Positions 34,846 to 43,568 of a DNA stretch of 64,000 bases are shown piece by piece (position 1 is the stretch's first letter; every line of letters begins with the position of its first letter). Origin of the DNA: UBA1672 sp964351365 (GTDB taxonomy: Bacteria; Pseudomonadota; Alphaproteobacteria; Micavibrionales; Micavibrionaceae); contig CAYGNP010000005.1 in NCBI GenBank assembly GCA_964351365.1, positions 43,414-107,413 on the forward strand. Reading direction: 5' to 3'. The translations under genes were made by a program, and so were the position numbers. Below the pieces are notes generated by a model. It searched no databases. It had not been told where the DNA came from and saw only the letters and a list, made by a program, of their open reading frames with translations.

Positions 34846-35334
34846 TTATGTATGATCATCAGAACTTATTTTTCCAGACACCTCTTGCCCCCACTGCTCA
34901 ATGAGAACTTCCTGCCTTTTCCGAATATCTTTCATACGGTTTATGCCCTTCTGATACAAAAAAGACGCCACAATACCTGTAACAACCCACTCTATCAAAT
35001 ATCCAAAAGCAGCAGCCATATACATCACAACCAGATAATTCGGATTGGAAAAAATCTGCACACTTGTGTCAAAATCATTCTCAGAAGACCACAATTTGAA
35101 AACAAACGGAATACACCCCGCCAGATTCATCGCAACGATCGTTGAAACCCGCTTACCTATCAAAAATGCCGCAACACTTGGCAATAACCCAACGAATAAC
35201 AGCATCGACGTTGGCAAAAACAAAAGCGACAAAAACAACCCAACAATAAAGACCAAACGGGCCTTGAGGCTCATGCCTTTCTTCTTCTTTTTATCAGCCA
35301 TAATTTTTTGTATGGCCTTATCTTTCTTGGCCAT
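34846..35334 (-). CDS. Unknown membrane protein coupled to the pseudokinase gene
   Basis: A 162-residue protein with a lysine-rich cytoplasmic N-terminus (KDKAIQKIMADKKKKKG), two or three hydrophobic segments (~25-60, ~65-80) and another at ~95-125. The C-terminus is charged. I do not recognise a family. Its ATG abuts the TAG of the preceding gene with no gap, so translation is coupled. That coupling suggests it works with the pseudokinase-like protein at the membrane. The operon ends in a strong terminator. Confidence 0.75.
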   Translation of the reverse strand: MAKKDKAIQKIMADKKKKKGMSLKARLVFIVGLFLSLLFLPTSMLLFVGLLPSVAAFLIGKRVSTIVAMNLAGCIPFVFKLWSSENDFDTSVQIFSNPNYLVVMYMAAAFGYLIEWVVTGIVASFLYQKGINRMKDIRKRQEVLIEQWGQEVSGKISSDDHT

Positions 35335-37377
35335 CTAAAAAATCCTATACCCTGATAAAAATGAGAGAACAACCATCGATGTAATCAACATGGCACACCC
35401 CCATGAAACAATCGCCGCAACATTGCGCCCATTCACAACACCATATGTTGCCCTGTTGCCTAACCGTCTATTATATTCATTATATTCCGCCTGAAGCATT
35501 TTATACTCCTGCATCGCCATCATAAACATTCTGTTATCCTTAATGCGCGTATTGTCATCTTCCAGAAACGACACCATTTTAACCAGGCTCCCCTCCTGCG
35601 CAGCAGCCCTGACAGCTACCTCAACTTGCGCCCGAAGTTTTTTATTCTTAAATACCTTATAAACACCACTTAATGAATCCTGAAAAACTGCCCCAATCTT
35701 CGGAACCAGCATGCCCTTGCATCTGCTTTGCAAAATGGATAAGAACTTCAAATTCCCGAAGATCTGACTATCCTTCTCCGCCGCATTAAAATCCGCCAAA
35801 CATCTCTCCATAAGCGCTGGACAGAAAACAGAAAAAAATGCAATCGCCTTGGAATCCATAAACAACGCACTTTGCCCCTTCTGTCCCGCCAATACCTCAT
35901 ATGTCACCAACGCAGATTTATAATCATAAACAAAATACCCCTTCAACTTTGGACTCAAACACGGCGCGCTCTTACACAGCAAATGAATACATTTTTCAAT
36001 ACCCATACCCTTCTTTTTATGACGCATCGCCGTCCGGCACCGGTCATATAATTTCGAAATCGCTGTAATCTCTATAACAGGAAGGCCCTTCATTCCCACC
36101 GCAAATTCCGGTAAAGACAGCATTATGGCCTCTTTAAAAACAGATAAATCCTTATCCTCATAGGCCGCCACCGCCATCAAAGCCCCTAGCCCATCATAGG
36201 TAAAACGCCTTTTTTTGTAGTAAATCGGTAACGCCGGATTAAGCACCATGCGCAAATGCGTCACCAGCGAATCCTTATCTTCCGACGCTCCTCCAATACG
36301 TGTCAGCGTATTTTCATAGGCCTCATACATATGCTTATCCGTCAGCGATTTTTCAATCCACCGCCCCAACTCCTCACTGACAACGAGCTCCGATAACTCG
36401 TTTGGATTCTGAAACAAATCAAGCGCCAGCAAATCGGCATAAAGATATTTTTTGCCCATAAACGTGATGGGACGATTGGCCTTCTTGCGCTTGGCTGTAG
36501 GTGCAGGCGTCAATCGTGAGCCATCCATCCATGAAAAAATATCATCAACAGACCACCGCAAAACAGGATCATCATGCAAAACCCCCCGCAGCAGCTCAAG
36601 GAACGAAGCCTGAAAACGCTCCGCACCAATTATAGCCGTATAACTGCCAAGCTCCATCTTACGACGCACAATATCGTCATCACTTAAGCCCGCAAACTCG
36701 TTACCCCGCCGCAAAAATAGTGCAAGACTAACCCCGAAGGCATAAACATCATCCGAAGGCACACCCTCACCGCGTCCCATAGGATCCGCAAGTGCCCGAT
36801 CAATCGGTAACATTACACTGGGCTGCGAACTATGCGTAAAGGTTGAAAGACAATCTCCCAAAACAACCGCACTATTGCGGTCAAACGCAGAATAGAAAAT
36901 ATTATCCGGCCTGATTGCTCCATGACAAAACCCTTTATCCGCCATTTCCTTGAGCATCCGCGCCATGGGCTGCACAAAATGAGCAACCACATCCGGATGC
37001 CGCCAGCTCGAGTGACTAAATTCCCCGCGCTTAACCAAACACTGCCCGATATCGGCTTGATACAACAATACAAATTTCTGCTCATTTTTCGGCGGCCACT
37101 GCAAAATCCCGCTGCCCATAAGCCGCAAGAATGACGGATCAGCAAGCTTGCTATACGTGCTCTCTGATTCCGTGCGCGGCAGACACTCCACGCCGCAAAC
37201 CATAGCTATGAATTTTTTTGACTTTTCCCGCTCATCAAACGCCTCATACGCCTTCGCCAATCCCTGATCCAGATGAGGCAGGCGATGGCTCGCCTGAATT
37301 TTAATAGTCTTCCCAAACGGAACCAATGTCCCCTGCGGAATGATATCTGGTTGTTCATCAGACACAAAAACCCTCAT
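35335..37377 (-). CDS. Transmembrane protein-kinase-like protein, likely pseudokinase
   Basis: A 680-residue protein. Residues ~60-290 follow a Ser/Thr kinase fold: the catalytic loop position reads HGAIRPDNIF (152-161), so the HRD aspartate is an alanine while the later Asn is kept. The DFG position reads LGDCLS. SDDVYAFGVSLAL marks helix F. No glycine loop or VAIK lysine is evident. A helical region follows (~300-640), then one C-terminal membrane segment (~655-675). It is probably catalytically weak or inactive and acts as a scaffold or signal receiver. It lies upstream of the Tad minor pilin genes and is fused transcriptionally to a membrane protein. Confidence 0.78.
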   Translation of the reverse strand: MRVFVSDEQPDIIPQGTLVPFGKTIKIQASHRLPHLDQGLAKAYEAFDEREKSKKFIAMVCGVECLPRTESESTYSKLADPSFLRLMGSGILQWPPKNEQKFVLLYQADIGQCLVKRGEFSHSSWRHPDVVAHFVQPMARMLKEMADKGFCHGAIRPDNIFYSAFDRNSAVVLGDCLSTFTHSSQPSVMLPIDRALADPMGRGEGVPSDDVYAFGVSLALFLRRGNEFAGLSDDDIVRRKMELGSYTAIIGAERFQASFLELLRGVLHDDPVLRWSVDDIFSWMDGSRLTPAPTAKRKKANRPITFMGKKYLYADLLALDLFQNPNELSELVVSEELGRWIEKSLTDKHMYEAYENTLTRIGGASEDKDSLVTHLRMVLNPALPIYYKKRRFTYDGLGALMAVAAYEDKDLSVFKEAIMLSLPEFAVGMKGLPVIEITAISKLYDRCRTAMRHKKKGMGIEKCIHLLCKSAPCLSPKLKGYFVYDYKSALVTYEVLAGQKGQSALFMDSKAIAFFSVFCPALMERCLADFNAAEKDSQIFGNLKFLSILQSRCKGMLVPKIGAVFQDSLSGVYKVFKNKKLRAQVEVAVRAAAQEGSLVKMVSFLEDDNTRIKDNRMFMMAMQEYKMLQAEYNEYNRRLGNRATYGVVNGRNVAAIVSWGCAMLITSMVVLSFLSGYRIF

Positions 37378-37515
37378 CTAGCGTAAAACACAAACTGCAG
37401 ATGCACGAACGCATATCGCAACATTCTGTTACAAATCATTACCAGTCTAAAATGTCACTGCATAAATGTAAAACCCGTTCGGGCCATATGAAAAGATATC
37501 CAGAGCAGATATATC

Positions 37516-38508
37516 TCAGGGCCCTGGAGAATCAAGCTCATCCTCGGGAAGCCCAACCCCTGCAAGATGGTCGGACATCCGAGCCGCTTCAATTTCAGAC
37601 TGGGCCTCAAGAATTTTATTTTCAATGCTCCTCAAAAGATTACTGAATGTACTATCAGTCCAACGAGTAGCATGCTTTTTTAGATAATTAACAAGTTCAT
37701 CTGTAACTCCAGAGTCATCCTTTGCCCATTGTTTTTCAATAAGCTTTGCAACCGCCAATGTTTCAAGAGCAGTGAAATGAACTTCAACAGTATATCCCTT
37801 TTCTTGATAATATGATCTACCATTCGCAAGAACAGTGTGATTTGCATCCTTTGCCAGAATCTGAACCGATAAATTTGGATCTGGATCGTCATGACAAAAC
37901 CCCCAACTTTTAAGATAGCGAACATGCTTTGGCACAATTTCATTTTTCTCTAATGCTTTTGAAATATTAAGCATTTGGGCTCCAAAACCAATTCCGCCCT
38001 TTTCCCTAACTTTTAGTCTAACCTTAATTTTTAACGCTCTAATTTCATCATTATCACCCTCGGCAGGCGCTTCTGAGAGCTTCTCTCTCAACTCTGAAAA
38101 AGTCACAACCTTGTTCGGTGTCGTGGCCAAAATACGCAAGATTGCATATTGCCAATCTGTAAGTCTAATATCTTCCCCGTTCAGGCGACAACCAGATTTT
38201 TTATTTTTATCAATATGCAATCCCGTTCCCATTTTCTCCGGCTTCGATCCTGGTATATCTTGCCCCAAATGTTTCATCACATCTGCGATCAGTCGCTCAG
38301 TACCGCGCTCGTAAACAGGCACACCCAATGATTGTGCATCTTTAAAAACGTCTCTCAAACTGGGGTCAACAATAACAGCACGATATATAGAAGGATCATC
38401 AGGTAACTGATGCATGACATCGACACCAATATTGGCAACAGTAAATTCAGCCTGCAAAGCAGAGACAAAATTTTCTCTACCATCCGGAACGACAATCGCA
38501 ACGCGCAT
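37516..38508 (-). CDS. Atypical response-regulator-like winged-helix protein
   Basis: A 330-residue protein from the ATG at 38508, with GAGGG 5 bp upstream; the ATG at 38535 is less likely. Residues ~1-90 resemble a degenerate receiver fold (MRVAIVVPDGRENF, YRAVIVDPSL) without a clear phospho-acceptor pocket. Residues ~110-200 look like an OmpR/PhoB-type winged helix: CRLNGEDIRLTDWQYAILRIL, then VTFSELREKL, then RALKIKVRLKVREKGG. The C-terminal ~130 residues are unassigned. It is AT-rich compared with neighbours. It may regulate the adjacent operon, but this is inferred only from proximity. Confidence 0.6.
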   Translation of the reverse strand: MRVAIVVPDGRENFVSALQAEFTVANIGVDVMHQLPDDPSIYRAVIVDPSLRDVFKDAQSLGVPVYERGTERLIADVMKHLGQDIPGSKPEKMGTGLHIDKNKKSGCRLNGEDIRLTDWQYAILRILATTPNKVVTFSELREKLSEAPAEGDNDEIRALKIKVRLKVREKGGIGFGAQMLNISKALEKNEIVPKHVRYLKSWGFCHDDPDPNLSVQILAKDANHTVLANGRSYYQEKGYTVEVHFTALETLAVAKLIEKQWAKDDSGVTDELVNYLKKHATRWTDSTFSNLLRSIENKILEAQSEIEAARMSDHLAGVGLPEDELDSPGP

Positions 38509-38579
38509 AATAACCCTCACAATTATATTTTTCATATAAAATACGGTGTTTTGACCCCAAATTGCAAGGGATTTCTATT

Positions 38580-39872
38580 TTAATCCACGAACGGATCACG
38601 CATTAAAATCGTGTCATCCCGCTCCGGACTGGTCGACAGCATCGAAACCGGCGCTCCGATTAGCTCTTCGATATGACGCACATACTTGACCGCCGCCGCT
38701 GGCAATTCATTCCAGGTGCGCGCCCCATAAGTGCTCTCGCTCCACCCCTCCATCACATCATATATCGGCTCCACCGCCGCCTGATCGATCTGCGATGCAG
38801 GGAAATAGTCAATTTCCTGGCCATTTAATCGGTACTTTGTACAGATTTTAATCTCTTTCATCCCATCAAGAATATCAAGCTTCGTCAGCGCAATCCCGTG
38901 GATACCATTCATCTTGATCGCCTGACGCACCATCACCGCATCAAACCACCCGCAGCGGCGCTTGCGCCCGGTATTGGTTCCAAACTCCTTACCCCGCTCA
39001 CCAAGTCCATTGCCCACCTCATTATTCTGCTCGGTTGGAAACGGCCCCATCCCGACGCGCGTCGTATAGGCTTTGGTAATCCCCAGCACATATTTCACCG
39101 CATCCGCGCCCATCCCCGACCCGATCGCCGCCTGCCCAGCAACCGTGTTCGATGACGTCACATAAGGATACGTCCCATGATCAATATCCAGCATCGTGCC
39201 CTGCGCACCCTCAAACAAAATCCGCTTGCCCGCGCTGCGCGCCACATCCAGATCACGCCACACATCCCCCGCAAAGCGCAAAATATCGGGCGCAATTTCC
39301 ATCAACTTGTCATACGTCTCGCCCACATCAATCGGCTCCGCCCCCATCCCGCGCAGCAGGATGTTATGATGAAACATCATTTTGGTAATCTTGCTCTTCA
39401 GCGTATCAGGATGACGTAAATCACAAACCCGAATACCCCGGCGCGCCACTTTATCCTCATAAGCCGGGCCAATCCCGCGCTTTGTGGTTCCCAATTGACC
39501 CTCACCCCGCGTCATTTCCATCGCCTGATCCAACGCCTGATGCACCGGCAAAATCAAATGGGCATTTTCCGCAATCTTGAAATTCTCCGGCGTAACCTTA
39601 ACGCCCTTCTCCTTGATCATCGTAATTTCCTTGAGCAACGACCACGGACTAATCACAACGCCATTGCCGATATAGGACTGCTTGCCCTTGCGCACAATCC
39701 CCGACGGCAGCAAGTTGAGCTTATACTCAACCCCGTCAATCACAAGCGTATGTCCGGCATTATGCCCGCCCTGAAACCGCACAACCACATCCGCACGGCT
39801 CGACAGCCAGTCAACAATCTTCCCCTTACCCTCATCACCCCATTGTGATCCGATTACGGCAACATTGCTCAT
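38580..39872 (-). CDS. purA: Adenylosuccinate synthetase
   Basis: A 430-residue cytoplasmic enzyme that joins IMP and aspartate with GTP to form adenylosuccinate in AMP synthesis. It has the N-terminal GSQWGDEGKGKIVD GTP loop, GGHNAGHTLV, GTTKRGIGPAYEDK and GRKRRCGWFDAV. The length is standard. It is 19 bp downstream of hisZ on the same strand, a pairing frequent in alphaproteobacteria. Confidence 0.97.
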   Translation of the reverse strand: MSNVAVIGSQWGDEGKGKIVDWLSSRADVVVRFQGGHNAGHTLVIDGVEYKLNLLPSGIVRKGKQSYIGNGVVISPWSLLKEITMIKEKGVKVTPENFKIAENAHLILPVHQALDQAMEMTRGEGQLGTTKRGIGPAYEDKVARRGIRVCDLRHPDTLKSKITKMMFHHNILLRGMGAEPIDVGETYDKLMEIAPDILRFAGDVWRDLDVARSAGKRILFEGAQGTMLDIDHGTYPYVTSSNTVAGQAAIGSGMGADAVKYVLGITKAYTTRVGMGPFPTEQNNEVGNGLGERGKEFGTNTGRKRRCGWFDAVMVRQAIKMNGIHGIALTKLDILDGMKEIKICTKYRLNGQEIDYFPASQIDQAAVEPIYDVMEGWSESTYGARTWNELPAAAVKYVRHIEELIGAPVSMLSTSPERDDTILMRDPFVD

Positions 39873-39891
39873 GATTATTCCTTTTCTCTAG

Positions 39892-41046
39892 TCAAATTTC
39901 AGTGATTCGGCTGTTTTTATAAACATGCCCACACCCTTGCGCCGGCGCAGTCTTAACATCACCGCGCACGACAATCCAGCCCTCATTTTGCAAATCCCGC
40001 ACTGCGCCCCATGAAACCTCCGGCCCCACCATAAGCCTCTTGCCCGAATCGCCATCCGGCAAAACCCGTGTCAAAGTATCCATATACAGCGTAAATCCCT
40101 TGGCTGCCTCGCCTTTTTCCGCCGTGCCAAAATGCACATCATAACTGCCCCCGCGCCCCATTTCCCCGCGCAAGTTTGATGAAAACAGCGTAAAGCCAAA
40201 ACTGTTATGATACTCAAATCCCGCCTGCTCCAGAACATCCAGACTAAGTTTCACATCTTCAATTTCCATCTCCGCCAGCGCCTTGTCCACAGCCTGATAC
40301 AGCGCGTCCAAATGCTTGATCTTCTCCCCCAGCGCGCCCTTAAATCCAATCTTGGCCAGCACCCCGAGCGCCTCACCGGCGTCCCCGCATGCCTCCATCG
40401 CGCTTGCTATCATCGCCGTTTTCGCCAATCCCATCGCACGCAAGGCATCGCCATCGCGCTGCGCCACCGCCTTAAGCAGCTCGTCCGTAATCTCATCCTC
40501 CGCCATCACCGCGCGCACAAAGCCAGGAATGGTGAAATCCATCGTAATGCCCGTAATACCAATCGCCTTAAGTCCCAATATCGCCAGCATACATACCTCG
40601 ACATCGGTATAAAGATCGCCATCTCCCCCGATCAGCTCACAGCCAATTTGTGTAAACTGCCGCTCGGTGCGAATCTGGCTGCCGCGCGTGCGCAAAACAT
40701 CATTCGCATACATGAGCCGCAAAGGCCGCGCCTCCTGCGCCAAACGGGACGACGCAATCCGCGCCACCTGCGCTGTAATATCCGATCTGATCCCAAGCAT
40801 TCTGTGCGACGCCGGATCCATCAACCGGAACGTCTCAGGCGCCAATCGCTCCCCCGGCCCCGGCGCCAGCAAACTATCCTCAAACTCCAGTAACGGCGGC
40901 TTGATCAACTGATACCCAAACCGCCCAAACACCTCCATCATGGCGCGTATCGCCCGCGCCTCGCTCTGCGCATGCGGCGGCAAAACATCCACAAACCCGT
41001 TCGGCAACAAAGCCAGACCATCACTCTTTTTGCTCATGTAAGACAA
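39892..41046 (-). CDS. hisZ: ATP phosphoribosyltransferase regulatory subunit
   Basis: A 384-residue protein related to class II histidyl-tRNA synthetases. It lacks aminoacylation motifs and works with the short HisG in the first step of histidine synthesis. GFVDVLPPHAQ, MLGIRSDITAQVARI and YANDVLRTRG are typical. The TTG at 41046 has AGGA at a 6-base spacing. The alternative ATG at 41037 lacks a well-placed site. No hisG lies in the window. Confidence 0.93.
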   Translation of the reverse strand: MSYMSKKSDGLALLPNGFVDVLPPHAQSEARAIRAMMEVFGRFGYQLIKPPLLEFEDSLLAPGPGERLAPETFRLMDPASHRMLGIRSDITAQVARIASSRLAQEARPLRLMYANDVLRTRGSQIRTERQFTQIGCELIGGDGDLYTDVEVCMLAILGLKAIGITGITMDFTIPGFVRAVMAEDEITDELLKAVAQRDGDALRAMGLAKTAMIASAMEACGDAGEALGVLAKIGFKGALGEKIKHLDALYQAVDKALAEMEIEDVKLSLDVLEQAGFEYHNSFGFTLFSSNLRGEMGRGGSYDVHFGTAEKGEAAKGFTLYMDTLTRVLPDGDSGKRLMVGPEVSWGAVRDLQNEGWIVVRGDVKTAPAQGCGHVYKNSRITEI

Positions 41047-41150
41047 ACTTTATCCTAGCGTTACAGACGAGAAGCACGCTAAACGAGCCCCACCCTTTTT
41101 TCAATCAATAATACACCCAAACCAATAAGCGCCGCAGGCATCCACTTAAA

Positions 41151-41178
41151 AACTCTGCGACCTCTGTGGTTAAAATCC
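41151..41178. repeat. CTCTGCGACCTCTGTGGTTAAAA-type dispersed repeat
   Basis: A 28-bp stretch (AACTCTGCGACCTCTGTGG plus TTAAAATCC) directly before the glmM stop. Similar sequences occur at 22231-22266 and 60473-60518. Such phrases are scattered in many bacterial genomes without a known role. Confidence 0.5.
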
Positions 41179-42552
41179 CTACCCCGCTGCTTTTTCAATA
41201 ACCTCACATAAATCATTGACGGTTTTCTCAACCACCATCGCATCATCCCCTTCCGCCATCACGCGGATCAGCGGCTCTGTTCCCGATGCCCGCACCAGAA
41301 CACGCCCCGATCCATTCAGGTAATTCTGCGCATTTTCAATTGCCTTGCGAACCGCATCGGTATCAATAGGGTTATGGCCGGAATATTTAACATTCTTAAG
41401 GGTTTGCGGCAAAGCTTCAAACATATTCAAAACCTCACTTGCACGCTTTTCGCTCTGCTTGAGTATCGTAAGAATCCGCAGCGCCGCAAGCAAACCATCC
41501 CCCGTCGTTGCATGATCGCTCATGATAATATGACCCGACTGCTCCCCGCCCAGATTATACCCGCCCGCACGCATCGCCTCCACCACATGCCGGTCACCAA
41601 CGCCCGTGCGCTGCAGGTGCAATCCCTCGCGCTGCATCAGCCGCTCCAGCCCCAGATTGGACATCACCGTTGCGACGATCCCGCCCCCACGAAGCATATC
41701 CTGCGACTTATAGGAAAGCGCCAGTGCCGCCATAATCTGATCACCATCCACCTTGTCCCCCATCTCATTCACCAGAATAAGACGGTCCGCATCCCCATCC
41801 AGCGCAATCCCAAGATCCGCCTTATGGTCCACCACCGCTTCTTGCAACCGCGCCGTCGCCGTTGCGCCATAGCCATCATTGATATTGCGCCCATCCGGTG
41901 CATTACCAATCGCCACGACTTCAGCCTCCAGCTCCCACAAAACCTGCGGCGCAACCTTATACGCCGCCCCATGCGCGCAATCCACAACCACCTTCAGCCC
42001 GTCAAAACTATCCTCCCGCGGGATAGATCGCTTCAGCGATTCAATATACCGCCCCAGCGCATCATCAAGGCGCGTCGCCTTGCCCAGATGCTCCGGCTCG
42101 ACGCGCTCTGCGGCCAGATCCTCATCAATTTTGACCTCAATACGCGCCTCCAGCGCATCATCAAGCTTATACCCATCCGGGCCAAACAGCTTGATTCCGT
42201 TATCCTGATACGGGTTGTGTGAGGCCGAAATCATAACCCCCACATCCGCCCGCAAACTCCGCGTCAGCTTGGCAATCCCCGGCGTCGGGATCGGGCCAAT
42301 CAAAATCACATCCATCCCCATAGAGATAAACCCCGCGCTCATCGCCTGCTCCAGCATATAGCCGGACAAGCGCGTATCTTTGCCGATTACCGCCCGATCC
42401 ATATGCTTGCCCGAACGCGTATGCCGCACAACGCTTGCCGTGGCCATCGCCACTTTCAGCGCCATATCCGCGCACATAGGGTGCGCATTCGCCCTGCCCC
42501 GTATGCCATCCGTCCCGAAATATTTTTTAGGCTTTGCCTCTTGCTTGCTCAT
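41179..42552 (-). CDS. glmM: Phosphoglucosamine mutase
   Basis: A 457-residue phosphohexomutase that converts glucosamine 6-phosphate to glucosamine 1-phosphate for UDP-GlcNAc, and so for peptidoglycan and LPS. The active-site serine is S111 in VMISASHNPYQDNGIK. The metal loop is ALDGDADRLILV, and sugar binding is seen in GGEQSGHIIM and RASGTEPLIRVM. In alphaproteobacteria it often follows ftsH and folP. Here two + strand genes occupy the space between it and ftsH, and folP is absent. Confidence 0.96.
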   Translation of the reverse strand: MSKQEAKPKKYFGTDGIRGRANAHPMCADMALKVAMATASVVRHTRSGKHMDRAVIGKDTRLSGYMLEQAMSAGFISMGMDVILIGPIPTPGIAKLTRSLRADVGVMISASHNPYQDNGIKLFGPDGYKLDDALEARIEVKIDEDLAAERVEPEHLGKATRLDDALGRYIESLKRSIPREDSFDGLKVVVDCAHGAAYKVAPQVLWELEAEVVAIGNAPDGRNINDGYGATATARLQEAVVDHKADLGIALDGDADRLILVNEMGDKVDGDQIMAALALSYKSQDMLRGGGIVATVMSNLGLERLMQREGLHLQRTGVGDRHVVEAMRAGGYNLGGEQSGHIIMSDHATTGDGLLAALRILTILKQSEKRASEVLNMFEALPQTLKNVKYSGHNPIDTDAVRKAIENAQNYLNGSGRVLVRASGTEPLIRVMAEGDDAMVVEKTVNDLCEVIEKAAG

Positions 42553-42628
42553 GCCCGCCAGTCTATGACTGCCTATCCCCTTTTACAATAGGGAATTTTT
42601 AACAAAACCAAGGCATACTGCCCTTAAG

Positions 42629-43492
42629 ATGAGCAATCCGTGCCCACCACTTCTGAACGCCAAAGACCCCGCCCCCATCACCCAAAAGGCGGGAAAATCG
42701 GCGCTGCTCTTTACCGGCCCGCATAACGGCAAGGCTGTTCCGCATTGCCTCTCACCATGCCTTGGCACTTGCAAGGAATGGTTCAAAACCGCCCACGAAG
42801 CCAGCGACGTGCACATGGACGAGATGTTTGAACACCTTCAAACCCACTTTACAGACGCAAATTTTCTTGCTGGCTGCTATTCTCGCCTCGTCTGCGACTT
42901 GAACGCCCTACCGGATTATGCCGTACGCGACCGCTCCTCCGAGCATGACCACCTGAAAATCCCCCAAAACCAGCCTGAATGCTGCTGCATGAGCGAACGC
43001 CTGCGCAGGCTGGAGGCCATATACACCCCCTACCATGACGCAAAAAAGGCGCTCGTAAACACAATCCGTAAAACGCACGGCCATATACTCGTCCTGGATA
43101 TGCACAGCTTCAGCCCCACATGGCGCGGTAACGCGCGGGAAGTGGAAATCGGCACCATTCGGTCTGAAAAAACCCCACTCTCCCGAGCGTTCGAGGAGTT
43201 CCTTAAAACACAAAATGAGTATAGATTCATCTCCGGCCAGCCCTACCGCGTCGCCGAGCGCCCCAGCAACGCCGCCCCCATGGTCACAGAAAGCCTTGAT
43301 CTGCAATATCTCGGCATCGAAATCCGCAGCGACCTCATCGATACCCCCGAAAAACGCGAAGAAATAACTGTTTTTCTTGAAAAATGCATCACCCACCTGA
43401 TGACCCACCCCCAAAAGGATGACATCACCAAAAACCGCAGCCTGACATTGGAAACCACTCCACAACCCGCAAACATCAGCTGGTCAATCTAA
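42629..43492 (+). CDS. N-formylglutamate amidohydrolase family protein
   Basis: A 287-residue protein. LLFTGPHNGKAVP, SRLVCDLNALP, IYTPYHDAKKAL, ILVLDMHSFSP and GQPYRVAERP are the conserved blocks of the FGase family, zinc-dependent hydrolases acting on N-formylglutamate or related N-acyl amino acids. Histidines in PHNGK and DMHSF are probable metal ligands. No hut genes are nearby, so the substrate is not fixed by context. It is divergent from glmM with a 76-bp spacer. Confidence 0.85.
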   Translation: MSNPCPPLLNAKDPAPITQKAGKSALLFTGPHNGKAVPHCLSPCLGTCKEWFKTAHEASDVHMDEMFEHLQTHFTDANFLAGCYSRLVCDLNALPDYAVRDRSSEHDHLKIPQNQPECCCMSERLRRLEAIYTPYHDAKKALVNTIRKTHGHILVLDMHSFSPTWRGNAREVEIGTIRSEKTPLSRAFEEFLKTQNEYRFISGQPYRVAERPSNAAPMVTESLDLQYLGIEIRSDLIDTPEKREEITVFLEKCITHLMTHPQKDDITKNRSLTLETTPQPANISWSI

Positions 43493-43568
43493 AAACTTGC
43501 ACTTTATATGAAAAACAAATATCATACTGGAAAAATATTTATAAGAATAATTGAACTAAGGTGATAAA

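Noticed and set aside
41179..42552. Long + strand ORFs opposite glmM, ftsH and hisZ (up to 375 codons)
   Set aside because: They are antisense to highly conserved genes and rich in Arg, His and Pro. Stop-free antisense frames are expected from the codon use here.
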